A stretch of DNA of 23,529 nt from SOKG01 sp964502665 (GTDB lineage Bacteria > Chloroflexota > Dehalococcoidia > SZUA-161): positions 1-23,529 of the forward strand of contig CAZCXP010000022.1 of the NCBI GenBank assembly GCA_964502665.1, given 5' to 3'. Made by a program: the position numbers and the translations under genes. This document shows positions 5,066 through 13,212 of the stretch, one piece after another. Each line of letters opens with the position of its first letter. Within the stretch, counting starts at the first letter, position 1. The notes below the pieces were generated by a model, which was given only the letters and a program-made list of their open reading frames with translations, did no database searches and had not been told where the DNA came from.

Positions 5066-6487
5066 GGTGTCATCGTCTCCCTCAGATAGGGGGGCTACGT
5101 ACACCGTGGAGAAAACACCCGTACGCTCGAGAGCCAAAACGTAGTCAGCTACACTCGATTCTCTGTCGGCATCACCACCCAGACTTATCTGCTCCGCCGT
5201 TTGATGTATCGATGTGATTTGAACTCCCTCGGGGACCGCATCAAGAACAAGCTGCAAGCTGTGCGACAGGTTGCTAGTGGAAAGGGCAGCGAGGATAGAC
5301 TCGCGCTCTCCCTCGAGCCTGTCTGCTTCGGCCTCCGTAACATCGATGGCGGCTGCCGTGGTTATGGTGACTTCTCTCATCTTGTCGATCTGTCGATTGA
5401 CGCTGACCAGCTCATTACTGATATTGGCGATCTCCGTTCCGACATCAACTCGCCACTGGTACATGAAGAACAGGAGGGCTGCGAGCCCCATTGCTATGAG
5501 TGGATAGAGTATGCTGGTTGGCGATATCCGCTGCGGCCCATACCTTTGTGGAAGCACGTTGGGATTAACAACTGTAAGACGAGCAGTACCGGGATTAGCA
5601 GTCTTTCTTGACGAGGCCTGTCTGAGCGCAAGGCCAATATTGACAGCATATTGAGCGCGCGGTAGCTCAAGGGGGCATTTCAAGGAAGGTATGAACGTCT
5701 CAATGGGGGAATCTATCGCCGCTTTGACCAGATCGCACGCGGCATCGTCGTCAGCCAGCAGGCCGGTCAAGAACACCGGCGTCGTCGGCCCCAGAGGATG
5801 ATCCGGGTGGCTGCTGTTGTAGAACTGTAAAGTGCGGGCAAGCTCGTCTGTCAGTTGAGGAACCCTATCCTCCAGTGTCATCCCCTCGGCTCTCGAGGTG
5901 ACGGTTCTCATAATAAGGGGGATTCCGCCAACTACCCCCACTAAGTCAAAGGTCTCAGGCTCCAGATCGATGATCAGTGCCTCTTCTCGATTCACCGCTC
6001 TTGCCAGCGCCAGAGGCTTGAGGTTCATGATATCCGGCCTTATGCCGGCCTGTGCCAGAGTTCGAACCTCGGTATCAAGTATGTCTCGCGGTACGCCGAG
6101 AACGAAGAACCGCTGCTCGGAGTCTTTGGCATCAAGAAGCTTCCGACAGAGGTATAGCTCTTCCAAAGGGACAGGCATTTCTCTCTCTGCCTCATGATGT
6201 ATGGCCTCGTCCAGCAGATCCGACTTTATCCTGGGCAGGCTGAATATCCGAAGGGCAGACCGCTGACCGGTCAGGCTGTCTATGATTCCGCCTCTGGGCA
6301 GCTTCTCTTCCCGAAACAGCCTGTCGATCGCCAGGCTCACCTTTGCAGGGTCAGCAATTAAGCCGTGTTTAACAAGCCCAGGCGCTAAAGGAACACTCCC
6401 CCAGCGCAGAATCCGCTTTCCTCTTGCTACGAGGTATCTGACTTCATTTGACTCGATATTCAGAGTAACAATGCTTTTGGAGAACAA
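5021..6487 (-). CDS. pilM: Type IV pilus assembly protein, PilM-PilN fusion
   Basis: Residues about 1-300 are an actin-like PilM domain (SIVTLNIESNEVRYLVARG at the N-terminus; the ALIIDLEPETFDLVGVVGG phosphate-1/beta region; VFLTGLL near the end). A linker then leads to NPNVLPQ, a motif normally found at the cytoplasmic N-terminus of PilN that docks on PilM. A transmembrane helix follows (about 326-343), then a short coiled coil and a PilN ferredoxin-like domain (about 400-488). In most bacteria PilM and PilN are separate proteins; here the 488-residue product joins them, tying the cytoplasmic ring to the inner-membrane alignment complex. TTG start at 6487 with GGAGG 7-8 nt upstream. Last gene of the pilus operon, 30 nt after pilO. 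Confidence 0.85.
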   Translation of the reverse strand: MFSKSIVTLNIESNEVRYLVARGKRILRWGSVPLAPGLVKHGLIADPAKVSLAIDRLFREEKLPRGGIIDSLTGQRSALRIFSLPRIKSDLLDEAIHHEAEREMPVPLEELYLCRKLLDAKDSEQRFFVLGVPRDILDTEVRTLAQAGIRPDIMNLKPLALARAVNREEALIIDLEPETFDLVGVVGGIPLIMRTVTSRAEGMTLEDRVPQLTDELARTLQFYNSSHPDHPLGPTTPVFLTGLLADDDAACDLVKAAIDSPIETFIPSLKCPLELPRAQYAVNIGLALRQASSRKTANPGTARLTVVNPNVLPQRYGPQRISPTSILYPLIAMGLAALLFFMYQWRVDVGTEIANISNELVSVNRQIDKMREVTITTAAAIDVTEAEADRLEGERESILAALSTSNLSHSLQLVLDAVPEGVQITSIHQTAEQISLGGDADRESSVADYVLALERTGVFSTVYVAPLSEGDDDTPVTFSIIGDRAANQ

Positions 6488-6517
6488 GGGAATACCTCCA
6501 ACCCAAAATGGGTCTTC

Positions 6518-7084
6518 TCATCGCCGCGGATAGAAGACAGAGAAATACAGGCTGGCATCGTGCGAGTCCCCAGCCCCCTCGACGATGATCTCATCCACAG
6601 TGACTGCCTTAATCGCCCCCTTTTCCAGATTGCTTACGAAACTTGCCAGATCATGAATGCTGCCCCTCACCTGTAGATCAATAGACAAGGTCGAATATGT
6701 CTGCCCGTCCCTCTCTTCGTCCCCCTCGGGCCGTGTGCTGACCTCTACGACGTTGATTCTGCTGTGCTCAGCTAGCTCAAGAACGCCGTCCAGGATGCCA
6801 CCGCTGCTGAGCTTGTCGGGAGAGTAAGCCTGCTCGACTATGAGCTTGGCCTCTGCCATTGCCAGTTGCTCCTCCGCAAGCCTGGCCTCTGCGGCTGTGA
6901 GCTGCTCCTCCAGGCTAGAGGCGTTGCCCTCATACCCTGTGAGCGCTTCTCTGGCCTCAGTAAGCTCGGAAGATAGCGATTCCTGTTCACTCTGTTGCTG
7001 GAAATACATCACTGCCAGTACAGCATCGGCTGCCAGGGCAGCAACACAGACCAGCAAAGCCACGGTAGAGAACTTGATCCTCAA
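6518..7084 (-). CDS. pilO: PilO-like type IV pilus alignment protein
   Basis: The 188-residue protein has a cytoplasmic stub, one membrane helix (about residues 7-27), a Glu/Ala-rich coiled coil (about 28-90) and a C-terminal ferredoxin-like domain (VRGSIHDLASFVSNLEKG, then VDEIIVEG), the standard PilO layout. It would pair with the PilN part of the downstream fusion to form the alignment complex of the pilus machine. Sequence identity to named PilO proteins is low by eye, so the call rests on topology, the LASFVSNLE motif and its place immediately before pilMN. TTG start at 7084 behind a GGGGG-containing ribosome binding site. The gene ends 30 nt before pilMN. Confidence 0.75.
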   Translation of the reverse strand: MRIKFSTVALLVCVAALAADAVLAVMYFQQQSEQESLSSELTEAREALTGYEGNASSLEEQLTAAEARLAEEQLAMAEAKLIVEQAYSPDKLSSGGILDGVLELAEHSRINVVEVSTRPEGDEERDGQTYSTLSIDLQVRGSIHDLASFVSNLEKGAIKAVTVDEIIVEGAGDSHDASLYFSVFYPRR

Positions 7085-7130
7085 CTGTCCCCCTTCTTCA
7101 ACGGGAAAACAGGCTTCACGTCAATCATTC

Positions 7131-8492
7131 CTATTGCCTTTCCATCTGCCAGCAGCGGATGGAGACATCCCCATCTTCTATGACTATGTCAGCACGGATC
7201 TCTTCGTCACCGGCGCTGGAGACAATCTCATAAGCAATGCTGGGGCCAACTATGCTCAAGTCATCGACATAGAAGTAGTCGTTGTTGTTGTCCATCCCCG
7301 AGTCGAAGGCGATCCAGAACTCGCTGGAATAGGGAGCCTGAGACGAAAGATCGATGTCGTAGAAGTGATAAGTATCGTCGCTATCGGCGTCGGTCCAGGT
7401 CTTGACTTCGGTCCAATTAGTGCCGTCGGGGCTTACCCTGCAATACATCTCATCATCCGACTCAAACTTGTCGACCTTGGCCTGGAACTGGAGATGCAGG
7501 CCAGAATGGCCGGAGAGGTCCGCAGCCCGTTTCACGTAGCTGTTGCCTTTTTTCATTTCCAGGTGGTAGCTTCCCTCATAAGGACTACCCTGGGTTGTGA
7601 TACTGTTCTCATCACCCTCATGGTACCAATCATCGAGCCAGCCTGAGCCTCCAGACCAGCCTCCAGTTTCAAAGTCATCGCTGGGCAATTCCAGGACGGA
7701 ACCGGGGAGCACCCTCACCAGCTCCAGGCTATCGACATACAGGTGATCATTGTTCTGGTTCATCCCGGCCTCGAAGGCGATCCAGAAGTCGGTGGACATG
7801 GTGTAAGAAGAGAGGTCGACGTCGTAAAAATAGTAGGTGTCGTTGTCAATGTCGATAGTCGAGTCACCGATGGTAGCCTGATTCTGCCCACCGGTCTTGG
7901 TCCAGCTCACGACGGTGGTCCACTGGCTGCCGTCAGGGCTGATCTTGCAGTACGCATCGTCGCCGTTTTCAAAGCCCGTAACCTTAGCCCAAAACTGCAG
8001 CTTTGCACTGGGCTGGTCAGAAAGGTCAACGGCCCGCTTCACATATCCGCTGCTAGTTCTCAGCCGCAGGTGGTAGCTACCCTGGTAAGGGCCTCCGCTG
8101 GTTCTAATGCTAGAATCCCCCGTGTGATACCAGGCATCCAGCCAGCCACTGCCTCCGGACCAGCCGCCGCTTTCAAAATCCTCGCTGGCTATGATCACCT
8201 TGTCCCTGGTTACAGAGACACTGGGCATAACGTCATTAACCGACTCGGCGACGGAGTAACTTGCGGTGTCCCCCGGGGCAGTCAACTGGTCAGCGAGACT
8301 CCCGTTGGTCAAGCCCCAGATTGCATCCTCGACCCCGGCGTCGGAAGAACACAGCTGTAGTATCGAACTTCTGTAGGTTCGGGAGGCAATACTGTGTACA
8401 CTCACACCCTCCAGGAACGGCGTTATCAGGAGAACGCCTACGCCCAAAGCGGCTAGAGCTAGGGCCAGGGCCTGTCCTCTTTCATCTTTCAT
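7131..8492 (-). CDS. Large PilX-like pilus protein with two tandem beta-sandwich repeats
   Basis: The 453-residue protein starts DERGQALALALAALGVGVLL, a prepilin-like hydrophobic N-terminus of the PilX type, but the mature +5 position is Leu, not Glu. After about 100 pilin-like residues come two homologous repeats, residues about 104-258 and 273-415. Each opens with DFE(S/T)GGWSGGSGWLD followed by WYH.GD, and each contains Y(Q/E)GSYHL, SPDG and DFWIAF/EFWIAF, resembling secreted MAM/carbohydrate-binding jelly-roll modules. The C-terminus (420-453) returns to a short pilin-like tail. Position in the operon between prepilins and pilO suggests a minor pilin or tip-located adhesin exposed on the cell surface. 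Ligand unknown. ATG 8492 has GAGGAA upstream. Confidence 0.7.
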   Translation of the reverse strand: MKDERGQALALALAALGVGVLLITPFLEGVSVHSIASRTYRSSILQLCSSDAGVEDAIWGLTNGSLADQLTAPGDTASYSVAESVNDVMPSVSVTRDKVIIASEDFESGGWSGGSGWLDAWYHTGDSSIRTSGGPYQGSYHLRLRTSSGYVKRAVDLSDQPSAKLQFWAKVTGFENGDDAYCKISPDGSQWTTVVSWTKTGGQNQATIGDSTIDIDNDTYYFYDVDLSSYTMSTDFWIAFEAGMNQNNDHLYVDSLELVRVLPGSVLELPSDDFETGGWSGGSGWLDDWYHEGDENSITTQGSPYEGSYHLEMKKGNSYVKRAADLSGHSGLHLQFQAKVDKFESDDEMYCRVSPDGTNWTEVKTWTDADSDDTYHFYDIDLSSQAPYSSEFWIAFDSGMDNNNDYFYVDDLSIVGPSIAYEIVSSAGDEEIRADIVIEDGDVSIRCWQMERQ

Positions 8493-8511
8493 AATTATTC
8501 CTCGGAAGCAC

Positions 8512-8994
8512 TCACGCCGTTGGTCGCAGGCAGACTTTGTATGTCGTTTGTTCGCTTATTTCCCAGCGGCCTTGCGGTGAAGAGGTTATGTCGGCTGTGA
8601 TAACTCCTTGCGATGAAATGGAGAAGCCAACGCTCGATATGTGTCGGGCCACAGTTGTTACAGTGCCGTCGTGATTCCGCTGAAGGCTGGTGCCCGAAAG
8701 AGAGTATGTGACGGTGTGAGACTGCCCCCCGTCGGTCCAGCTCAGGGTCATACTCTCAACGGGGTCCTCCCCCTCGTTGAGACTGGTCGACTGCGCCCTC
8801 TGTCCGTCCCGGGTAAGCCAGAACCCCGTGTTTTGCACGTCATGCAGGGCGCTATACTGCTCGTTACCCTGCTCAGTGGTCCGCCAGAACAAGAATATGG
8901 CTGATCCCAGTACACCGACAATCATCGCCGCGATGCCAGCGGCCAAGAGGGTTTCAACCAGCGTCACTCCTCTCTCGTCAGTGCTCATCTTCAT
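8512..8994 (-). CDS. Prepilin, PilW/PilJ-like minor pilin
   Basis: The 160-residue product carries a class III signal peptide DERG|VTLVETLLAAG with Gly9 at -1 and Glu14 at +5, followed by a hydrophobic helix to about residue 33 and a beta-rich globular part (SHTVTYSLSGTSLQR). This is the usual shape of PilW/PilJ-type minor pseudopilins that prime the filament. It would be processed by a prepilin peptidase, which is not in the window. The start at 8994 overlaps the stop of the upstream prepilin gene by ATGA, so the two are translationally coupled. Confidence 0.8.
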   Translation of the reverse strand: MKMSTDERGVTLVETLLAAGIAAMIVGVLGSAIFLFWRTTEQGNEQYSALHDVQNTGFWLTRDGQRAQSTSLNEGEDPVESMTLSWTDGGQSHTVTYSLSGTSLQRNHDGTVTTVARHISSVGFSISSQGVITADITSSPQGRWEISEQTTYKVCLRPTA

Positions 8995-9419
8995 CTGTCC
9001 GCCTTAAAACCTTCCAGTGTAAAGGAGTTACCGTTGTAGCTGACGGTTACCGTGATCTTCTGTATGTCGGCATCGCGGCCGCTGATGGACGCGGCCTGGG
9101 CCGAGATAGAATAGCCATCCGGCGCGCTTATAGTGGTATAGGAAGCAGGAGCAGCCAGATACGCCAGTCCCTTGGTATACTCCATTTGCGCCCGGGCCAG
9201 GTTCTCCGCTGTAGTGCGCTCGTCGCTCTTCTGCACAGCCATAGAACCCGTCGAGAGCCCCGCGAGAAGGGCTGTAATCGCGATTCCCGCGATCGCCACA
9301 GCGATCAGAGCTTCGACCAAAGTCGCGCCTCTCTCGCTCGAAAGACCAATTCCTATCTTCCATACGCGCTGCACCCTGTTCACCGGCATTCTCTCTTTCC
9401 TCGTGCCTGGCGTTATCAT
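8991..9419 (-). CDS. Prepilin, PilV-like minor pilin
   Basis: This 142-residue prepilin has an unusually long 31-residue leader when started at 9419, ending SSERG|ATLVEALIAVAIAG with Glu36 at +5, then a hydrophobic helix and a small beta domain (ITVTVSYNGNSFTLEGF). Starting at the internal ATG 9389, which has AGGAAAGAG upstream, would give a more ordinary 21-residue leader. The 9419 start is listed because its ATG overlaps the pilC stop (ATGA). Resembles PilV/PilI-type minor pilins. The downstream prepilin gene again overlaps by four bases. Confidence 0.8.
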   Translation of the reverse strand: MITPGTRKERMPVNRVQRVWKIGIGLSSERGATLVEALIAVAIAGIAITALLAGLSTGSMAVQKSDERTTAENLARAQMEYTKGLAYLAAPASYTTISAPDGYSISAQAASISGRDADIQKITVTVSYNGNSFTLEGFKADR

Positions 9420-10621
9420 ATGGACCCCGTGATGGAGTAGATCGGCATGATGACTGAAACCGCGATGAAAGCAACAAGCAGGCCAAGTATCAGAATCGAA
9501 AGGGGCTGCAGCATTGACAGTAGCAAATCGACCCTTTCATCCACCTCTTGCTCATATAAGTCAGCCACCGTCGTCAGATCCTTCGTGAGCGTGCCTACTT
9601 CCTCACCTACCCTCGCCATCTGTATCAGTAGTGGAGGGAATAGTGCATTCGGAGCCATCGACTGAAAAAGCCCACGTCCTTCAAGGATTTGCGTTCGGAC
9701 ATCCTCGAGGGCTTTGCGAATGGCCGTATTCTGGGTGGACTGGACGACCAAATCCATCACCTCAATCATCGGCAGTCCTGCATCTAACGATATCGACATC
9801 GTGCGACTGAGGTGAGCCATTTCACGCTGGGTCACGATTGGGCCGATCAGCGGAATTCTCAATAGCAGCCTGTCAAGTCTCTCCCGGCCGGCAGGGGTCT
9901 TGGCACCCCAGACAAGCAAGCATACACTACCAATTACTGCTAGCAGAATATAGAGCCAATATCCTGTAACAAAGTCGATGATGCCGATAAGAACCTTGGT
10001 TACCAGAGGTAACTCCGCCTCGAACTCGTTGAACATTTCAAGAAGAGGAGGCAAGGTGAAAGTAACCAGAATAGCGACCACTCCAGAGGCCACGAGCAGG
10101 ATGAGAGCAGGATAGATCATGGCCTTCCTCACCCTGCCAAGCGCTGCCTTTTCCTTCTCCATGTACTCGGTTACCTGCCTCAAGACGATCTGGAGGGTTC
10201 CGGTCCTCTCACCAATCCTGACCATGCTACTGTAGAGCGTGGGAAATGCCTGAGGGTGCCTGTTGATTGCGTCGGCGAAGGAGCTGCCCTGTTGAAGATC
10301 CTGGATCATGGTGGTGACAATTTCCTTGAAGGCAGGGTTTCGAATCTGGCCCCTGAGTACTTGAAGGGCGCCAAAGGCATTAATACCCCTCTCCACCAGG
10401 GTAGCTAGCTGCCTTGAGAAGGCAATGACGTCACGGGGCTTGACGCCAAAAAGGGTCGGCAGCGACCGATGGATGCTGAACGCCGGCCTGGCGGCTTTCA
10501 GGCTGAGGATGCTGTACCCTGACTGCCAGAGTCGCTCTTTCGCCAGGTCCTCGGTACCGACGTCAATCGTACCCGCCACCACTCTCTTGTCTCCGGTATA
10601 GGCCATGTATTTGTAAGGCAT
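9416..10621 (-). CDS. pilC: Type IV pilus inner-membrane platform protein PilC
   Basis: The 401-residue protein contains two T2SSF domains (about 68-191 and 271-393) separated by membrane segments, with predicted helices near 169-191, 217-239 and 373-396. Family signatures include FSRQLATLVERGI, VRIGERTGTL and, in the second repeat, LSRTMSISLDAGLPM and MARVGEEVGTL. PilC is the membrane rotor that couples the PilB ATPase to pilin extraction. Length is typical for the family. ATG 10621, 32 nt after pilB; its stop overlaps the next gene start by ATGA. Confidence 0.95.
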   Translation of the reverse strand: MPYKYMAYTGDKRVVAGTIDVGTEDLAKERLWQSGYSILSLKAARPAFSIHRSLPTLFGVKPRDVIAFSRQLATLVERGINAFGALQVLRGQIRNPAFKEIVTTMIQDLQQGSSFADAINRHPQAFPTLYSSMVRIGERTGTLQIVLRQVTEYMEKEKAALGRVRKAMIYPALILLVASGVVAILVTFTLPPLLEMFNEFEAELPLVTKVLIGIIDFVTGYWLYILLAVIGSVCLLVWGAKTPAGRERLDRLLLRIPLIGPIVTQREMAHLSRTMSISLDAGLPMIEVMDLVVQSTQNTAIRKALEDVRTQILEGRGLFQSMAPNALFPPLLIQMARVGEEVGTLTKDLTTVADLYEQEVDERVDLLLSMLQPLSILILGLLVAFIAVSVIMPIYSITGSI

Positions 10622-10653
10622 GACTGCTCTCCAGCACGAACCGGCATCTTCGG

Positions 10654-12366
10654 CTAGCCAATAGAGGAGAAATTCCGCTGCACTTCCTGTATGTCGGTTA
10701 CCTCCTCTTTCACCTTCAGCATTCCGGCGTGTCTCAGGCTTGCCATTCCCTCGGTCAAGGCTTGCGCCTTGATGTCACATACACTGGCACCTTTAAGCAG
10801 CAAACGCCTTATCTCCTCGCTCAAAGGCAGAACCTCAAAGACCCCCGTTCTCATCAGGTAACCGGTGCCGGCGCAGAAATTGCATCCAGCTCCGTGGTAG
10901 AAGTTTGTTTGTTCCTGGCCCATTTCCTCCTCATAGGCAATTCGCTCTTCCGTAGAGGGCTGGTAGGGCTCACGGCAATGGTGGCAGATTCGGCGAATTA
11001 TCCGCTGGGCGACAACTCCCACCAGTGCGGGGCAAATAAGATATGGCTCGATTCCCAGGTCCATCAGTCTGAACAGTACGCCAACAGCATCGTTAGCGTG
11101 GATACAGGAGAGCATCAGATGCCCGGTAAGGGCGGCTTGAACCGCTATCCTTGCTGTGTCAGCATCGCGTATTTCGCCTACAAGGATAATATCAGGGTCG
11201 AGCCGCATTATAGCCGGCAGGCCGGTGGCGAAGGTTGTTCCCGCCTTGGGATTGATCTGGGTCTGCTTGATATCGGTAAAACGGTACTCTATGGGATCTT
11301 CGATAGTCACAATATTGCGCTGATTTCGGTCGAGCTGATTTATTGAGGCATAAAGGGTGGTGGTCTTGCCTGACCCGGTGGGACCGGCAACCAGTATCAT
11401 GCCGTATGGGTTGTTAAGCATATCTCGGTACTTCTTGAGAGTCTCAGGCTGGAAGCCAAGTTCAGGCAGGGTGAAAAGAAGCAGCGCCTTATCCAGGACG
11501 CGCAGAACCATTGTTTCTCCGTACTCGGTCTCATACGTGGCGGCGCGAATGTCTGCCTCCCGTCCCTCTGCCTCAAATGAGAACTGCCCGTCCTGGGCAT
11601 GCCTATGTTCAGCGATGTCCATCTCTGCCAGGATCTTCACCCGGGAAAGCAGTGGCTCTAGAGTGCACAGAGGTAGAGACATCGCATCGTGAAGAACGCC
11701 GTCGACCCGGTAGCGAATTCGAACCCTGTTCTGCTGGGGTTCGATATGGATATCCGACGCCCGTGCTTTGAGGGCCTGGGTAATGAGCAAGTCCACTGTC
11801 CGTACAACAGGTGTCTGGGCAATAGCATCCCTAGTGACGCCAGCCTCAGTCTCTTGCCGCGGCCTAGCCGCACCTGGAAACTGCTTGACCTGTTTCTCGA
11901 TCTCGCACTGTGCCTGGTAGTTGAGGTCAATAGCCTCCCGTATTTGGGCGGGAACGCCAACCGCTGGCTGGACTCTCATCTTCGCCTGTGCCGCAACGTC
12001 CTCGATGGCGCGAATATCTTCGGGGTCTGCCATAACCACCACCAGAGAATCATCAATGATGTCCAGCGGCACCAGGGTGTGCTTTCTGGCCAGCTTTTCG
12101 GAGACCAACAGCAAGGCATTTGGCTGAACCGCGTGCAGCTTCAGGTCTATAATGGGCATGTTCAGTTGAAGACTGAGCGCCGCGGCTATTTCTTCGGGCG
12201 TGACCAGCCCTTGCTCGACCAGGATTTCACCAAGCTTGCGGCCCTGCTTCCGCTGTAGCTCCAATGCTCTCTCTAGCTGCTCAGCACTGATCTGGCCTGT
12301 CTCAACAAGCGTCTCACCGAGACGTTGCCTCAGTGTTATCCTTCTCAATTGGGCTGTGTTATCCAT
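10654..12366 (-). CDS. pilB: Type IV pilus extension ATPase PilB (GspE family)
   Basis: The product (570 residues from ATG 12366) begins with a MshEN/GspE N-terminal domain (LGEILVEQGLVTPEEIAAAL), followed by the ATPase core. Visible motifs, in residues: Walker A GPTGSGKTT (about 328-336), Asp box IEDPIEYRF, Walker B DIILVGEIRD (about 392-401), His box HANDA, and a zinc-binding tetracysteine (CHHC about 461-464, CNFC about 495-498). It powers pilus assembly at the cytoplasmic face. A TTG at 12372 lies only 4 nt from GGAGG, so ATG 12366 is the better start. No retraction ATPase PilT is seen in this window. Confidence 0.95.
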   Translation of the reverse strand: MDNTAQLRRITLRQRLGETLVETGQISAEQLERALELQRKQGRKLGEILVEQGLVTPEEIAAALSLQLNMPIIDLKLHAVQPNALLLVSEKLARKHTLVPLDIIDDSLVVVMADPEDIRAIEDVAAQAKMRVQPAVGVPAQIREAIDLNYQAQCEIEKQVKQFPGAARPRQETEAGVTRDAIAQTPVVRTVDLLITQALKARASDIHIEPQQNRVRIRYRVDGVLHDAMSLPLCTLEPLLSRVKILAEMDIAEHRHAQDGQFSFEAEGREADIRAATYETEYGETMVLRVLDKALLLFTLPELGFQPETLKKYRDMLNNPYGMILVAGPTGSGKTTTLYASINQLDRNQRNIVTIEDPIEYRFTDIKQTQINPKAGTTFATGLPAIMRLDPDIILVGEIRDADTARIAVQAALTGHLMLSCIHANDAVGVLFRLMDLGIEPYLICPALVGVVAQRIIRRICHHCREPYQPSTEERIAYEEEMGQEQTNFYHGAGCNFCAGTGYLMRTGVFEVLPLSEEIRRLLLKGASVCDIKAQALTEGMASLRHAGMLKVKEEVTDIQEVQRNFSSIG

Positions 12367-12387
12367 TGTCAATAGACCTCCATTCCT

Positions 12388-12639
12388 TCATGGCCTCGTA
12401 GCCCGCCTGGTTGCTGATACACCTGGATCACTGGACATCTCGCGGATCTTGTTAGCCTCGGCTTTGATTCTGCTAATGTCACTCTCCGTAAACAATCTCC
12501 ACCCTCTTCTGTCCTTGTGTGGCACATCCTCAAGGACGCCCAACTTCAGCCAGCGAAAGAAAGTACTTCTGCTTACACCAGCCATGTGACATGCTTCCAA
12601 CGTTCTATAATAGGTCCGGTCATTGATCACCGTGGGCAC
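12388..12639 (-). CDS. Small MerR-like HTH regulator inside the pilus operon
   Basis: The 83-residue protein has a winged-helix DNA-binding domain: helix-turn-helix TYYRTLEACHMAGVSRSTFF then RWLKLGVL, wing HKDRRGWRLFTESDISRI, and a basic tail. This matches small MerR/excisionase-type HTH proteins with no effector domain. GTG 12639 is chosen because GGGAGG lies 9 nt upstream; an in-frame ATG at 12669 lacks a ribosome binding site. It lies between the major-pilin-like gene and pilB, 21 nt before the latter, and a perfect 6-6-6 dyad abuts its Shine-Dalgarno, suggesting autoregulation and control of the pilus genes. Target and signal are unknown. Confidence 0.75.
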   Translation of the reverse strand: MPTVINDRTYYRTLEACHMAGVSRSTFFRWLKLGVLEDVPHKDRRGWRLFTESDISRIKAEANKIREMSSDPGVSATRRATRP

Positions 12640-12655
12640 GTGGCAAAACCTCCCA

Positions 12656-12673
12656 AGACGTCTTAACACGTCT
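12656..12673. promoter_or_regulatory. 18-bp dyad AGACGT-N6-ACGTCT before the HTH gene
   Basis: Perfect 6-bp inverted arms separated by CTTAAC, ending one base before the Shine-Dalgarno of the HTH gene. The size fits a dimeric HTH operator, and the location fits autoregulation of the HTH gene and of pilB onward. It is not followed by a U-tract, so it is not a terminator. Confidence 0.45.
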
Positions 12674-12742
12674 GACTACCAGGAACCACACATGCTGGCA
12701 CTTTCCAATTCGCCTGCTTTTCCAGGGCCCAGCGATTAGCCA

Positions 12743-13159
12743 CTAATACCCTGTGGTCTCTTGATGCACGGTCCCATCAGTATCTACGTAGTAGGTACCC
12801 TTTGTAGAGGAGCTTCGCAGGTACTTGGTGCCACTGCTGGGACACAGCGCCCAGTCCCCGTCACTGTATGGAAATGCGCTCATAGTGCTGGTGGCCTCCC
12901 CTGGGGTGTCAACAAGCGCATCTGCTGTCGACGTTACAGGGCTGGTTGTGGCCAGGCTGCTTGCCTCTTCCTCTACCATCAGAGCGTCTATTGCTGTCTG
13001 GACGTTGGAGAGTTCAGCAGCAGCAGAGTCCGTCTCAGCCCCGCCCCTGAGCGACGTCACAACCGGTACAGCGATTGCCGCCAGTATCGCCAGGATGCCG
13101 ACCGCTACAAGGACCTCCATCAACGTAAATCCGTGCCTGTCTCCTAGAAACGTCTTCAT
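12743..13159 (-). CDS. pilA: Type IV prepilin, PilA/GspG-like (probable major pilin)
   Basis: The 138-residue protein has a 10-residue basic leader ending DRHG, then FTLMEVLVAVGILAILAAIA with Glu at +5, the classic bacterial type IV pilin/GspG N-terminus. The globular part is short and Ser/Thr-rich, ending in a beta-rich tail (KYLRSSSTKGTYYVDTDG). It is first in the operon and has the strongest ribosome binding site (AGGAGGTGAGCT before ATG 13159), which fits an abundant major subunit. An 18-codon leader frame ends on its start codon (ATGA). About 100 nt separate it from the HTH gene. Confidence 0.85.
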   Translation of the reverse strand: MKTFLGDRHGFTLMEVLVAVGILAILAAIAVPVVTSLRGGAETDSAAAELSNVQTAIDALMVEEEASSLATTSPVTSTADALVDTPGEATSTMSAFPYSDGDWALCPSSGTKYLRSSSTKGTYYVDTDGTVHQETTGY

Positions 13160-13212
13160 AGCTCACCTCCTTTCGCCGCCGTACTATTGCTACACTCAAC
13201 ATTTGTCTTCAT
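13156..13212 (-). CDS. Putative 18-codon leader peptide coupled to pilA
   Basis: ATG 13212 opens a frame for MKTNVECSNSTAAKGGEL that stops on TGA 13156-13158, overlapping the pilin ATG by ATGA. It has its own purine-rich upstream sequence (AAAGGAGG and AAGGA). The 11-bp string GCTATGAAGAC occurs at both the leader start and the pilin start, 53 nt apart, so the leader may have arisen by duplication of the pilin 5' end. It may feed ribosomes into pilA or act as an attenuation peptide. The codons are not biased towards one amino acid. Confidence 0.4.
   Translation of the reverse strand: MKTNVECSNSTAAKGGEL

Noticed and set aside
6840..7646. 268-codon plus-strand frame across pilO and the PilX-like gene
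   Set aside because: Antisense shadow of two real genes; its low-complexity Ser/Ala and Val-rich translation reflects their codon pattern.
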